64,000 nucleotides of DNA from JAAYFT01 sp036562765 (GTDB lineage Bacteria; Bacillota; Clostridia; Tissierellales; Tissierellaceae). The number at the start of each line of letters is the position of its first letter. Position 1 is the first letter of the stretch. The position numbers were made by a program, and so were the translations under genes. Shown here piece by piece: positions 1-9,500 of the stretch. The stretch is taken from the NCBI GenBank assembly GCA_036562765.1, contig DATCJO010000184.1, positions 3,642-67,641 of the forward strand, read 5' to 3'. A model generated the notes under the pieces. That model ran no database searches, was not told the DNA's origin, and saw only the letters and a list, made by a program, of their open reading frames with translations.

Positions 1-1
1 T

Positions 2-346
2 GGATATCCTGATGGAAATTTTAATCCTTTAAACAACATTACCCGTGGTGAAGCCATATATGCTCTAAATAATGTTATTGAGGGTACACAAGATGTGGCT
101 GAAGTACAAGCGGTAGCAAAACAGGACTTTTTAGGGATTACATATATAAGAGTAAAGTGGAATCAGGGAATCAAACCAACTGTAGTAAAGGCAAATGGCC
201 AAGAACTTATTTATGATAGCAGTGATGGAGAATGGAAAGGTACAGCTTTGGACTTGCATATTGGTGATGATGTAGAGATTGTTTCTGTAATAAATGGCAT
301 TGAAAAGAAAATGGTTATTAAGGTTAAAGATATCCTAGACAACTAG
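2..346 (+). CDS. SLH-domain surface protein, C-terminal end (5' truncated)
   Basis: The frame is open from the window edge, so only the end of the gene is present. The first visible residues read GYPDGNF, then ITRGEA, the hallmark of an S-layer homology (SLH) repeat, which binds secondary cell-wall polymers in Firmicutes. About 80 residues of a small beta-rich tail follow and end at TAG 344-346. An internal ATG at 95 could be taken for a start, but no ribosome site precedes it and the SLH motif lies upstream in the same frame. The gene precedes three genes for exported proteins, so this looks like a cell-surface locus. The nature of the missing N-terminal part is unknown. Confidence 0.85.
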   Translation, partial: GYPDGNFNPLNNITRGEAIYALNNVIEGTQDVAEVQAVAKQDFLGITYIRVKWNQGIKPTVVKANGQELIYDSSDGEWKGTALDLHIGDDVEIVSVINGIEKKMVIKVKDILDN

Positions 347-351
347 GATAT
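330..351 (+). terminator. Hairpin overlapping the stop of the SLH gene
   Basis: A 9-bp perfect stem (ATATCCTAG / CTAGGATAT, loop ACAA) spans the stop codon. Only a short, broken T stretch follows, so it may be a weak terminator or an mRNA-stabilising hairpin. Confidence 0.45.
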
Positions 352-379
352 TTAATAAACAAATATAGGAGGGAAAAAC

Positions 380-1993
380 ATGAAAAGAAAATACATTAAA
401 AAAACATTATCTTTGTTATTAGCGCTTCTATTGATATTTCCAGTAATAAGCCTAGCTGCAGAATCAACAATTATTAGCAAGATTTATTTTGAAGATGAAG
501 AAGGGAATATGGTATTGGTCGATTATGAAGCAGCCATCAATCAAGCCTTAGAAGGGGATAGTGCACTATACAATGCCATAAGATATTATGTTGGAATAGC
601 TGAGCTCAAGGGTAAAGCTATATTTCTTGAAACAAATTCAGGAAAGATTTTAGATTATAAGCTAGCGTTGCTAGACAACTTATTTAGGCTCGAAGACATC
701 ATTGATGATGAAAGATATGAAGTAGATCATGAAATTGAGTACACCCATGAGCTAAAGATTGTAGATGGAGAGCCAGGTATAGTTCCTAAGATTGTTCATA
801 CAAACTATGTAGTAAGCATAACAGGACCAGAAGAATTAGAATTAGGCAAGACAGATAATTTTGATATAAGAATTTATGGAGATGCTAGTGGCAATGTAAG
901 TTACAGGGCAAGATATGAATATGAAATAAGCGGTGGAGAAGGAACTTTAGAATACTTTGATGGCAACGACTGGAGAAGAATACCTCTTAGCGGAAACTTT
1001 GAAGCATTTTCATTAACTCCAAACTGGGATGAAACAGTAAGATTTAGATTCACACCAAACAGCTTAGGAGAGCATGAAATTGAATTTTATTTAGTAGATA
1101 TAGATGAAGACAGAACTCTAGCAGAAGATAAGCATCAATTTACAGTTATTTACAGAGATGTACAGTTACCAGAATTAGTTTCCATTACTCCAGTTGAAGG
1201 AATAGAAGTTGAATTTGGTACACCATTGGAAGTAGCTATAAATAGACTACCAAAGACTACAACAATTTTAGATAGCAAAGGAATAACCCATACTGTTAAC
1301 TTGACATGGTCTATAGATAACTATGATGGAAATATGCCAGGCATCTATACAGCTACAGGTAGTTTTGACTTGCCACCAGGAGTTATTAATCCAAGGGGCT
1401 TGGAGTTAAAAGTTGTAACTACAGTAAGAGTATTGGAACAAACTATAGATTTACCAGATGTAATAGAAGAAATAATCATCTGGAACAGTGAGATTACAAA
1501 CAAGACTTATGCAAATATTGAAATCAAAGAGGAGTATGTAAATGTAGTGATAGCTGTTTATGTAGATGATTTTTTAGCCTTTCAAATGGTAGATAAGCCT
1601 TCACAATGGAGAATTGAAGTTGAAGAAGGAACAACTGTAGAAGATTTAATCGGAAGAATTAGAGTAGAATTAGAAGGACAAGAAGATCCTCAAGATGAAC
1701 CTAGTATAATTGCGGTATTTCATCCACATTTCTTGTTGCCTAAGTTTGGATATATTTCAGTTGAAGTAGAAAATGTGCCAGGTGCTGCTAAATTCTGCGT
1801 AGTATATCATTTATCCGATAATGAAGATGGCAGTCAAAATATAGTGGAAACTAGCATAGTTAACATAGAGGAACAAGCTGGGCTTTTATTCTATGATCCA
1901 AATCAATATGACACAATAGACATTAAGATTTTTGATAATGACGAAAATCTACTACACATATTTGTAGATGTAGTGCCAATAATTCAAGGATAA
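380..1993 (+). CDS. Secreted protein with a bacterial Ig-like (Big_4-type) domain
   Basis: The ATG at 380 follows a strong site (AGGAGGGA). Residues 1-27 form a signal peptide with a basic start, a Leu-rich core and Ala before the likely cleavage site. The middle part (about residues 255-355) has the pattern of the bacterial Ig-like group 4 fold: a LPELVSITP start, a YGT-like FGTPLEV stretch, LTWSID, and GIYTATGSFDLP. The rest is acidic beta-rich sequence with no catalytic motif I recognise and no LPXTG or SLH anchor. It lies between an SLH protein and two secreted subtilases. A structural or adhesive role outside the cell is plausible, but the function is unknown. Confidence 0.8.
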   Translation: MKRKYIKKTLSLLLALLLIFPVISLAAESTIISKIYFEDEEGNMVLVDYEAAINQALEGDSALYNAIRYYVGIAELKGKAIFLETNSGKILDYKLALLDNLFRLEDIIDDERYEVDHEIEYTHELKIVDGEPGIVPKIVHTNYVVSITGPEELELGKTDNFDIRIYGDASGNVSYRARYEYEISGGEGTLEYFDGNDWRRIPLSGNFEAFSLTPNWDETVRFRFTPNSLGEHEIEFYLVDIDEDRTLAEDKHQFTVIYRDVQLPELVSITPVEGIEVEFGTPLEVAINRLPKTTTILDSKGITHTVNLTWSIDNYDGNMPGIYTATGSFDLPPGVINPRGLELKVVTTVRVLEQTIDLPDVIEEIIIWNSEITNKTYANIEIKEEYVNVVIAVYVDDFLAFQMVDKPSQWRIEVEEGTTVEDLIGRIRVELEGQEDPQDEPSIIAVFHPHFLLPKFGYISVEVENVPGAAKFCVVYHLSDNEDGSQNIVETSIVNIEEQAGLLFYDPNQYDTIDIKIFDNDENLLHIFVDVVPIIQG

Positions 1994-2027
1994 AGACATA
2001 AAAGATTACAGAATAGCACAGAAAATC

Positions 2028-2065
2028 GCAACATATCCTATAGAGAATTCTATAGGATATGTTGC
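2028..2065 (+). terminator. 16-bp perfect hairpin between the Big_4 gene and the first subtilase
   Basis: GCAACATATCCTATAG pairs perfectly with CTATAGGATATGTTGC around the 6-nt loop AGAATT. The following sequence is TGATTATAAAAAAAG, so a U-tract is lacking. It could be a processing or stability hairpin rather than an intrinsic terminator. Confidence 0.55.
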
Positions 2066-2100
2066 TGATTATAAAAAAAGTAATTGAGGAGGGGGATAAC

Positions 2101-5100
2101 ATGAAACTTAAAAGAGTATTGGCCTTATTGCTGGTACTAGCATTGGTTTTACCTGTTCCATCCTTTGCAGAAACTAGCAATAAGGTAAGCTTATCAAAGG
2201 AAAGCATATATGAAAAAGTTGCTGAAATATTTAAGCCACAATTAGAAGCTAGCAGAGTAAAACTAGAAAAAGATTTAGAGGAAATCTACAATGACGAAGA
2301 TGAAGTAAGAATTATAGTAGAAATGAAATCTAAACCAAGTATAGTATACGCAACTGAAAGAAACATAAGCTATGAAAAGATGTCCCAAACATTGGTTAAC
2401 GAAATTGAAAAGAAAATAGTTGCTGAACAAGAAGAAGTCAAGAAGCAAATATTATCCAGAAATGTAGATATGAAATTTATAAACAGTTTCAGGACAGTAT
2501 TCAATGGGTTCAGCGGTCTAGTAAAGTTTAAAGATATTAAGGTTATTGAAAGCCTACCACAAGTAAATAAGGTATATATAGCCAATGAATATGAACGACC
2601 TGAAATAAAGCCAGAAATGGATACTTCTAAAGACATGGTAGGAGCTTTACCAACCTGGGATTTAGGATATAAAGGGGAAGGAACTGTAGTAGCTATTATA
2701 GATAGTGGTATTGACCCATACCACAGAGACATGGTACTTAGTGAAGGTACTGTTCCAAAGCTCACTCGCGATTCATTAAAAGGTAAGGATTTATTAGGTA
2801 GATATTATACTCCAAAGATTCCTTATGGATACAACTACTATGATATGAACCATAACATAATAGACATGGGACCAGGCACATCAATGCACGGTATGCATGT
2901 AGCTGGTATAGTTGGTGCAAATGGAGATCCTGAAAATGGTGGGATTAAAGGGGTAGCTCCAGAAGCTCAACTTTTGGCAATGAAGGTATTCTCCAACGAT
3001 CCTTTCTATTCAACAACATTCAGCGATATTTACCTAATTGCAATTGACGAAGCAGTAAGGCTTGGTGCAGATGTAATAAATATGAGTTTAGGCTCAACAG
3101 CAGGATTTTATATTGAAGATTCAGCAGAAAATAAAGCTATAACCAATGCTACTAATAATGGTATTGTATGCGTTGTTTCAGCGGGAAACTCAGGTCAAAT
3201 GACTTATGGGTGGACTTCAACAAATTATGGATATCCATTGAAAGAAAATCCTGATATTGGAGTTGTAGGTTCTCCAGGTTTAAATAAAGATACTATCCAA
3301 GTAGCATCTATTGAAAATACTCATAAGAAAGTTAATGCATTGGCTTATGAAAAAGATGGCGAAATATTCAAGATACCAATGGCTATTGCAGGTAATATAG
3401 ACCCAACTGAAGTATTTGACGGGCCTCAAGAATTCGTAGACTGTGGAGATGGAAGCCCAGAATATCTAACTGAGGTAGCTGGTAAAATTGCACTAGTTAT
3501 TAGAGGTGGTAATACAGCACCATTTGTAGACAAGATACTTAATGCACAAAATGCTGGAGCCATAGGTATCATTGTATACAATCATGAAGCAGGTGGAGAA
3601 GAACTAATAAATATGGCAACTCCAGACATACAAACAATACCAGCTGTATTTATAGGACACAGAGGTGGAATGGAATTACTTCAATTAGAAGATAAGAAGG
3701 TTGAATTCTTAGATGAATTAATTTCAATACCAAAGGCTGATGCTGGTAGAATGTCAGAATTTACATCTTGGGGTACTACTCCTTCACTAGAAATCAAGCC
3801 AGAAATAACTGCTCCTGGCGGGGAAATCTATTCAACATTAAATGATAATAAGTATGGAACATACAGCGGTACTTCTATGGCAGCACCACATGTATCAGGC
3901 GGTGCAGCATTAGTTATGGAATACATTAAAAAACACGAAATCTATGGCAATTTAAGTCTAGGAGAACAAGCTAGGCTTGCAAAGGTATTGCTAATGAATA
4001 CAGCAAATGTTGTTTATGACGAATACGATGTAGAATATTCTCCTAGAAGGCAAGGCGCAGGGTTAATGAACCTTTACGGTGCTGTTTCTACACCAGTAAG
4101 GCTTGTAGATGCAAGAACAAATGAAGCAAAAGTTGAATTAAAGGATTTTGAAGATACAGAATTTACAATAAGGCTAAAAGCCATAAATGACTCAGATACT
4201 GATTTGGTTTATGACGTTGATGTATCTGTATTAACAGATTACATCTATGCAGGATTGAACCTATTAGTTTCAGATTACATCTACGGTGCTGAAATAACCA
4301 AACCAGATTCAATAATTATTCCAGCAAATGGAGAATGTGAATTTGAAATTACTGTAGATATTGGAGATGATCCAAATATTTACAGAAACATGTTCGTAGA
4401 AGGATTTGTAACTTTGGTTGATCCTAATAACATAAATCCAGACTTGTCAATTCCTTATGTTGGATTCTATGGAGACTGGGGAGAACCAAAGATATTAGAT
4501 GGAATGAGGTTCATAGACCCAGCAGGTGCATCATATTATCAATTATCAGGTATGATTTGCTGGGATGCTGAAGGCAACGGGTACTATTATACATCACCTC
4601 ATATATTCATGAATCCTGGTACTGTACCTGGATACATTGAAGGAACAGGAAATATAATGCCATACTTATCATTCATGAGAAACGCTGAATGGGTTGAATA
4701 CAACATACTTGATGAAGAAGGCAATTTATTGAGGACCATATATAGAGAACAATTTAGGAGAAAGAACTATTACAATGGTGGAAGAAGTTCACCAGTTAGC
4801 ATGATTTTAAATGCTGAATGGGATGGAACTGTAAATGGCAAGGTTGTACCCGATGGAAACTACTTCTATGAAATAGCAGCTAAAATCCATTATGAAGGGG
4901 CAGAAGTTCAATCTAAGAGGATACCAATAACTATTGATACAAAAGGACCTGAAATAACAGATATATCATTTAATCCAACAACATTGAAGCTTACATGGAA
5001 TTCATACGATGAAGGCGCAGGAATATTGGGCTTTATCTTTGCAATTGATGGAGAAGAAATAGAAGAAGTAGTATATGGTGAAGCTGGCAAGACAACTTAT

Positions 5101-6402
5101 GAACTAGATTTAAGGCCATATCTTCATAGCCCTACAGAATACACCATTGAAATTATATCAGTAGATAGATTGTTAAACACCAATTATGCTGAATTCACAT
5201 TTAGCGTAGAAGATGCTAATGCATATATCTTCCTATATAATCCAAAGTTGTTAAATATCTATACAACCAACGACATTTTAGTTGAAGGATATGTTGCAAA
5301 TCTATCTACTTTAGACAAGGTACTTGTAAATGATGTAGAAGCAGATGTTGAATTTAAAGAAAATGTATCACTATATCATCCAGATGACCCAAGTACCATT
5401 GTCTATGTAGGCCCAGCATTTAAGTTCACTAAGGTTATGCATATCGAAGATGGATATAGGGAACTAAGGGTTGAAGCAGTATCTACAGCTGGAACAAGAA
5501 GCAGTATTGTAAGAAGATTCTATGTTGACACTACACCACCAGAATTAAATGTAACTGTAAAACATATAGATAAAGAGGTAGCGACAGCAGAATTAGAAAT
5601 TGAAATGATGGATGCCTTAGGATATCTTGCTTTATACCTTGGAGATAGCATGATATATCTATATGAACATCCAATGGTAGTAGTTGAACCTGCTCATAAA
5701 GTTATAACTCATGTTGTAAATCTACATGAAGGAGAAAATACATTTGTATTTACATTGGAAGATGCTGCAGGCCATCAAACAGTTAAGGAAATAACTGTTA
5801 ACTTGGATTCAGATGAAGAACCAGATCCTGAAATTCCAGCTATTACAAATATCAAACCATCTTCCGATATAGAACTTTCAGCAGGAGATACATTGGATAT
5901 AAGCTTTAATGCTCCAACAGGAGGAAGGGGATACTACAAGATAATATTCCCACTTGGACTAGGCAGTAATAGCTTGAATTCAAGTGGATATGGCACTCCA
6001 ATGCCAGAAGTAGAACCTGGTTTATATAAAGCTACTTGGACAGTACCAGAAGGATTAATAGTAAGTGGCTTGATAATTGAAGTTGTATATATTGCTCCAG
6101 ATGGCCAAGAAATTATTGCAACTGCACCAGGAAGAGTAACAATAGTAGGTTCATTGGAAGAAATGCCAGCCAACTCTGTAATATTAGGAAACGAAGCCTT
6201 TGATTTAGCATATCTAGAAAGAAATGCTCAAGCACAAGCTAAGCTAATTGAATGGATAAATTCAGGCAGAGCAGTTTATGTAAAACTTGAAACTGGAGTC
6301 ATTGTAGATTTCAACGGAGCAATAGTTGGTATGAATATGCTACCAGATAGATTGATTCATGTTGACAGCTTAGGAACTGTAAGGATTTTTGAAAAGAAAT
6401 AG
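2101..6402 (+). CDS. Large secreted subtilase (S8) with PA insert, Vpr/lactocepin-like
   Basis: The chosen start (ATG 2101) follows GAGGAGGGGG and begins a clear signal peptide ending SFA at about residue 23; an upstream in-frame ATG at 2059 lies inside the preceding hairpin. The mature part has a prodomain (about 45-165), then the subtilisin triad: Asp201 in IDSGID, His263 in HGMHVAG, oxyanion Asn363 in SAGNSG and Ser592 in GTSMAAPH. A protease-associated insert sits at about 410-540. The C-terminal 800 residues are Fn3/Ig-like modules typical of lactocepin-like cell-envelope proteinases, ending in a module also found in the next gene. The total of 1433 residues is long for the family. No LPXTG or SLH motif is seen. 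Extracellular protein breakdown is the likely role. Confidence 0.93.
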   Translation: MKLKRVLALLLVLALVLPVPSFAETSNKVSLSKESIYEKVAEIFKPQLEASRVKLEKDLEEIYNDEDEVRIIVEMKSKPSIVYATERNISYEKMSQTLVNEIEKKIVAEQEEVKKQILSRNVDMKFINSFRTVFNGFSGLVKFKDIKVIESLPQVNKVYIANEYERPEIKPEMDTSKDMVGALPTWDLGYKGEGTVVAIIDSGIDPYHRDMVLSEGTVPKLTRDSLKGKDLLGRYYTPKIPYGYNYYDMNHNIIDMGPGTSMHGMHVAGIVGANGDPENGGIKGVAPEAQLLAMKVFSNDPFYSTTFSDIYLIAIDEAVRLGADVINMSLGSTAGFYIEDSAENKAITNATNNGIVCVVSAGNSGQMTYGWTSTNYGYPLKENPDIGVVGSPGLNKDTIQVASIENTHKKVNALAYEKDGEIFKIPMAIAGNIDPTEVFDGPQEFVDCGDGSPEYLTEVAGKIALVIRGGNTAPFVDKILNAQNAGAIGIIVYNHEAGGEELINMATPDIQTIPAVFIGHRGGMELLQLEDKKVEFLDELISIPKADAGRMSEFTSWGTTPSLEIKPEITAPGGEIYSTLNDNKYGTYSGTSMAAPHVSGGAALVMEYIKKHEIYGNLSLGEQARLAKVLLMNTANVVYDEYDVEYSPRRQGAGLMNLYGAVSTPVRLVDARTNEAKVELKDFEDTEFTIRLKAINDSDTDLVYDVDVSVLTDYIYAGLNLLVSDYIYGAEITKPDSIIIPANGECEFEITVDIGDDPNIYRNMFVEGFVTLVDPNNINPDLSIPYVGFYGDWGEPKILDGMRFIDPAGASYYQLSGMICWDAEGNGYYYTSPHIFMNPGTVPGYIEGTGNIMPYLSFMRNAEWVEYNILDEEGNLLRTIYREQFRRKNYYNGGRSSPVSMILNAEWDGTVNGKVVPDGNYFYEIAAKIHYEGAEVQSKRIPITIDTKGPEITDISFNPTTLKLTWNSYDEGAGILGFIFAIDGEEIEEVVYGEAGKTTYELDLRPYLHSPTEYTIEIISVDRLLNTNYAEFTFSVEDANAYIFLYNPKLLNIYTTNDILVEGYVANLSTLDKVLVNDVEADVEFKENVSLYHPDDPSTIVYVGPAFKFTKVMHIEDGYRELRVEAVSTAGTRSSIVRRFYVDTTPPELNVTVKHIDKEVATAELEIEMMDALGYLALYLGDSMIYLYEHPMVVVEPAHKVITHVVNLHEGENTFVFTLEDAAGHQTVKEITVNLDSDEEPDPEIPAITNIKPSSDIELSAGDTLDISFNAPTGGRGYYKIIFPLGLGSNSLNSSGYGTPMPEVEPGLYKATWTVPEGLIVSGLIIEVVYIAPDGQEIIATAPGRVTIVGSLEEMPANSVILGNEAFDLAYLERNAQAQAKLIEWINSGRAVYVKLETGVIVDFNGAIVGMNMLPDRLIHVDSLGTVRIFEKK
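5836..6399 (+). other. C-terminal Ig-like plus tail module shared with the next subtilase
   Basis: This stretch encodes an Ig-like unit starting ITNIKP, followed by a tail of about 75 residues with NEAFDLAYLER, AQAKLIEWIN and a LPD...DSLGT ending. The same order and many identical residues close the protein encoded at 6524-12742. It may be a retention, sorting or substrate-binding module. I do not recognise it as a named domain. Confidence 0.7.
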
Positions 6403-6410
6403 TATATAAG

Positions 6411-6444
6411 GAGTTGTCCCAAAGAATATGCTTTGGGGCAACTC
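6411..6444 (+). terminator. Hairpin between the two subtilase genes
   Basis: GAGTTGTCCCAAAG pairs with CTTTGGGGCAACTC (14 bp with one G-U) around AATATG. No T-run follows. It resembles the hairpins after the two preceding genes in lacking a U-tract. Confidence 0.5.
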
Positions 6445-6523
6445 CCACATATAAATCTTTAAAGGAGGTGTAAAAAACATATTTGAATTAACTAAACCTT
6501 AAATAATTTAAGGAGGGGTATTA

Positions 6524-9500
6524 ATGGGAAAGAGAAAACTTGCAGTTAAAATCCTATCCTTGTTAGTATGCTTAACACTTGTAATAAGCTATTTTCCAAC
6601 TTTAGCCTTTGCTGAAAATGCAGAACTAAAAACAGCAAAAGAAGAGCTATATCATATAGCACAAGAAAAAATTGACATTGAAGTTAAAAAGGATTTAGAA
6701 AAAGATGAATTTGCAGAAGTGCTTGTCTACATGAAGGACCAATTGGATGCAGAGAATGTTGCACAAGCTACAAAAACTGCATTGTTATCATCAATGACTC
6801 CTTATCAAACAAAATTACAAATAAGAAGGGCAGTTGTAGAAGCATTAAAGGACAAAGCTGATATAACACAAAGAAATATTATAAAATATCTAGAACAAGA
6901 GAAGGAAAAAGGCAATGTAGCAGAATTTAAGTCATATCACATAGTTAATATGTTATATGTAAAAGCCACAAAGGAAGTAATAGAAAACTTATCCTTTATG
7001 GCAGAAGTTGAAAAAATATACAAGAATAAGACATATACTTTAAGCTTCCCTGAAAGGGATAAGGAAATAGCTCCAAGTTCCAATGGATTAGAATGGAACA
7101 TAGCAAGAATTGGAGCAGACCAAGTATGGCAACTAGGCATTGATGGTACAGGAGCTGTTGTTGCCAATCTAGACTCAGGAGTAGACTGGTCACATCCAGC
7201 TTTAAAAGAAAAATGGAGAGGATATGACCCAACTACTGGAACAACAAATCCTACAGGCAATTGGTTTGACCCAATATATAATACAACTTTGCCATCAGAC
7301 CCAGATGGTCATGGAACCCATGTAATGGGAACTATGGTTGGTCAAGAACCAGATGGCTCCAATAAGATAGGAGTAGCTCCAGGTGCAAAATGGATAGCTG
7401 CAAGGGTATTTAATGCAGCTGGTTCAACAACAGATAGGATTCTATTAGATGCTGCAGAATGGATGCTAGCACCAGGTGGAAACCCAGATAATGCACCAGA
7501 TGTAGTAAATAATTCATGGGGTGGATTAGATGGTATAGACGACTGGTACAGAGATGCTGTAAGAAGTTGGAGAGCAGCTGGTATATTCCCAGTATTCTCT
7601 GCAGGGAACCAAAGACTAGGGGAACCAGCACCATGGCCAGGATCCATTGTAAACCCAGCAAACTACCCAGAATCCTTTGCAGTTGCTGCAGTAGATAAAA
7701 ATGACAGAAGGGCATCCTTCTCAAAATTAGGTCCATCTCCATATGATGAAACTCTAATTAAGCCAAATATCTCAGCTCCTGGCGTAAGCATAAGGTCTTC
7801 AGTACCAGGGGGATATGAAGGTGGATGGTCAGGCACATCCATGTCAGCACCTCATGTTTCAGGTACTGTTGCTCTATTAGTATCAGCCAATGCATCCTTA
7901 ACAGTAGATGAAATAGAAGCTATATTATCAGAAACTGCAGAGCCACTAACAGATGAAACATATCCAGAATCACCTAACTTTGGATATGGCTATGGAATGG
8001 TAAATGCTTTTGAGGCAGTAAGTAAAGTAGCTACTGGTATAGGAAATATAAGCGGAAGAGTATTAGTAGAAGGAGAAGATACTCAAGAACCAGTTATTGA
8101 ACACCAACAAGAAGTATTTGAAACCTATATTGGAGTAGATATTGATATAGTAGCCAACATATATGATGATGTTTCTGTAACAGAAGTTGAACTTCTTGTT
8201 AAACCAGAAGGAAAATCCTATTGGATGCTTGTTCCAATGAATAGGATATCAGGGGACCACAAGTATGGAACATATAAAGGAACAATAACTGCTGATATGC
8301 TATTAGGAGATAGAATATACTATAAGATAAAGGTAAGGGATTTCGCAGGAGAAGTTGTTGTAACACCAGATTATAAAATTGATGTACTATTTGGAATAGT
8401 TCCAGATGAGTACACTCAAGGATTTGAAACAAGTGCTCATGGTTGGATAATGACTGGTTCATGGCAATGGGGAGTACCAACAGATGTTGGCCCTAGTCCT
8501 TATGAAGGCGAAGGAGTTGTGGCTACAAACTTAAGTGGAGAATATCCAAATAATGCAAATGATTGGCTAATTACTCCACCAATAGACTTAAGGGATACTT
8601 CTTTAGAAACAGCATCATTGAGATTCTATGAATGGTACGACATGGAAAATAATTACGACAAAGGTTATGTATTAATAACTAACGATTTTGGTGAAAATTG
8701 GACTGAAGTAAGACCAGCAATTACAGGTTCTGGTACTCAGTGGAGAGAAGCCATAGTGAACCTTGAAGATTATATAGGCTCAGAAAATCCAGTACATGTA
8801 GCTTTCAGATTTACATCTGACTTTTCAGTTCAAAGAGCAGGATGGTATATAGATAATGTAAGGTTAGTAAGCAAGGACAATGATGCACCTCAACCACCAA
8901 GTGGATTGAGAGCTGAAGCTACATTGGCTGGAATTAAGTTGACATGGACCCATTCACCAGATCCTGACGTAAAATATTATAGAATTTTCCGTTCAGAAAC
9001 ATCAGGCGAAGGATATGTAGAAATTGCTCAAACAGCAGCAAATGTTTATATTGATAGGGATATAGTTGGTGGAACAACATACTACTATGTAATCAGTGCT
9101 GTAGATACTTCAGGTAATGAAAGTGAATACAGTAGAGAAATTGCAGCTACTTCATTAGAAGCTATAACTATTTTTGGAACAGACTTTGAAGAGGATGATG
9201 GAGGATTTGTTACCGGAGTAACAGCAGGTACTGCTAATCCATGGGAGTGGGGAGTACCAACATCAGGACCTAACAGTGCATTCTCAGGAGAAAAACTATG
9301 GGCTACAAATCTATCTGGTAATTACGATAATAGAACTGACGCATATATTGAAACACCACCAATATTTATACCTGAAGGTAAGGATGCTATATTATCCTTT
9401 AACCATTGGGTTGATATGGAAGGTACTACAACCCTATGGGATTATGGTCAAGTGTTAATTTCTAAAGATGATGGAGAAACATGGACTAATATTACCCCAA

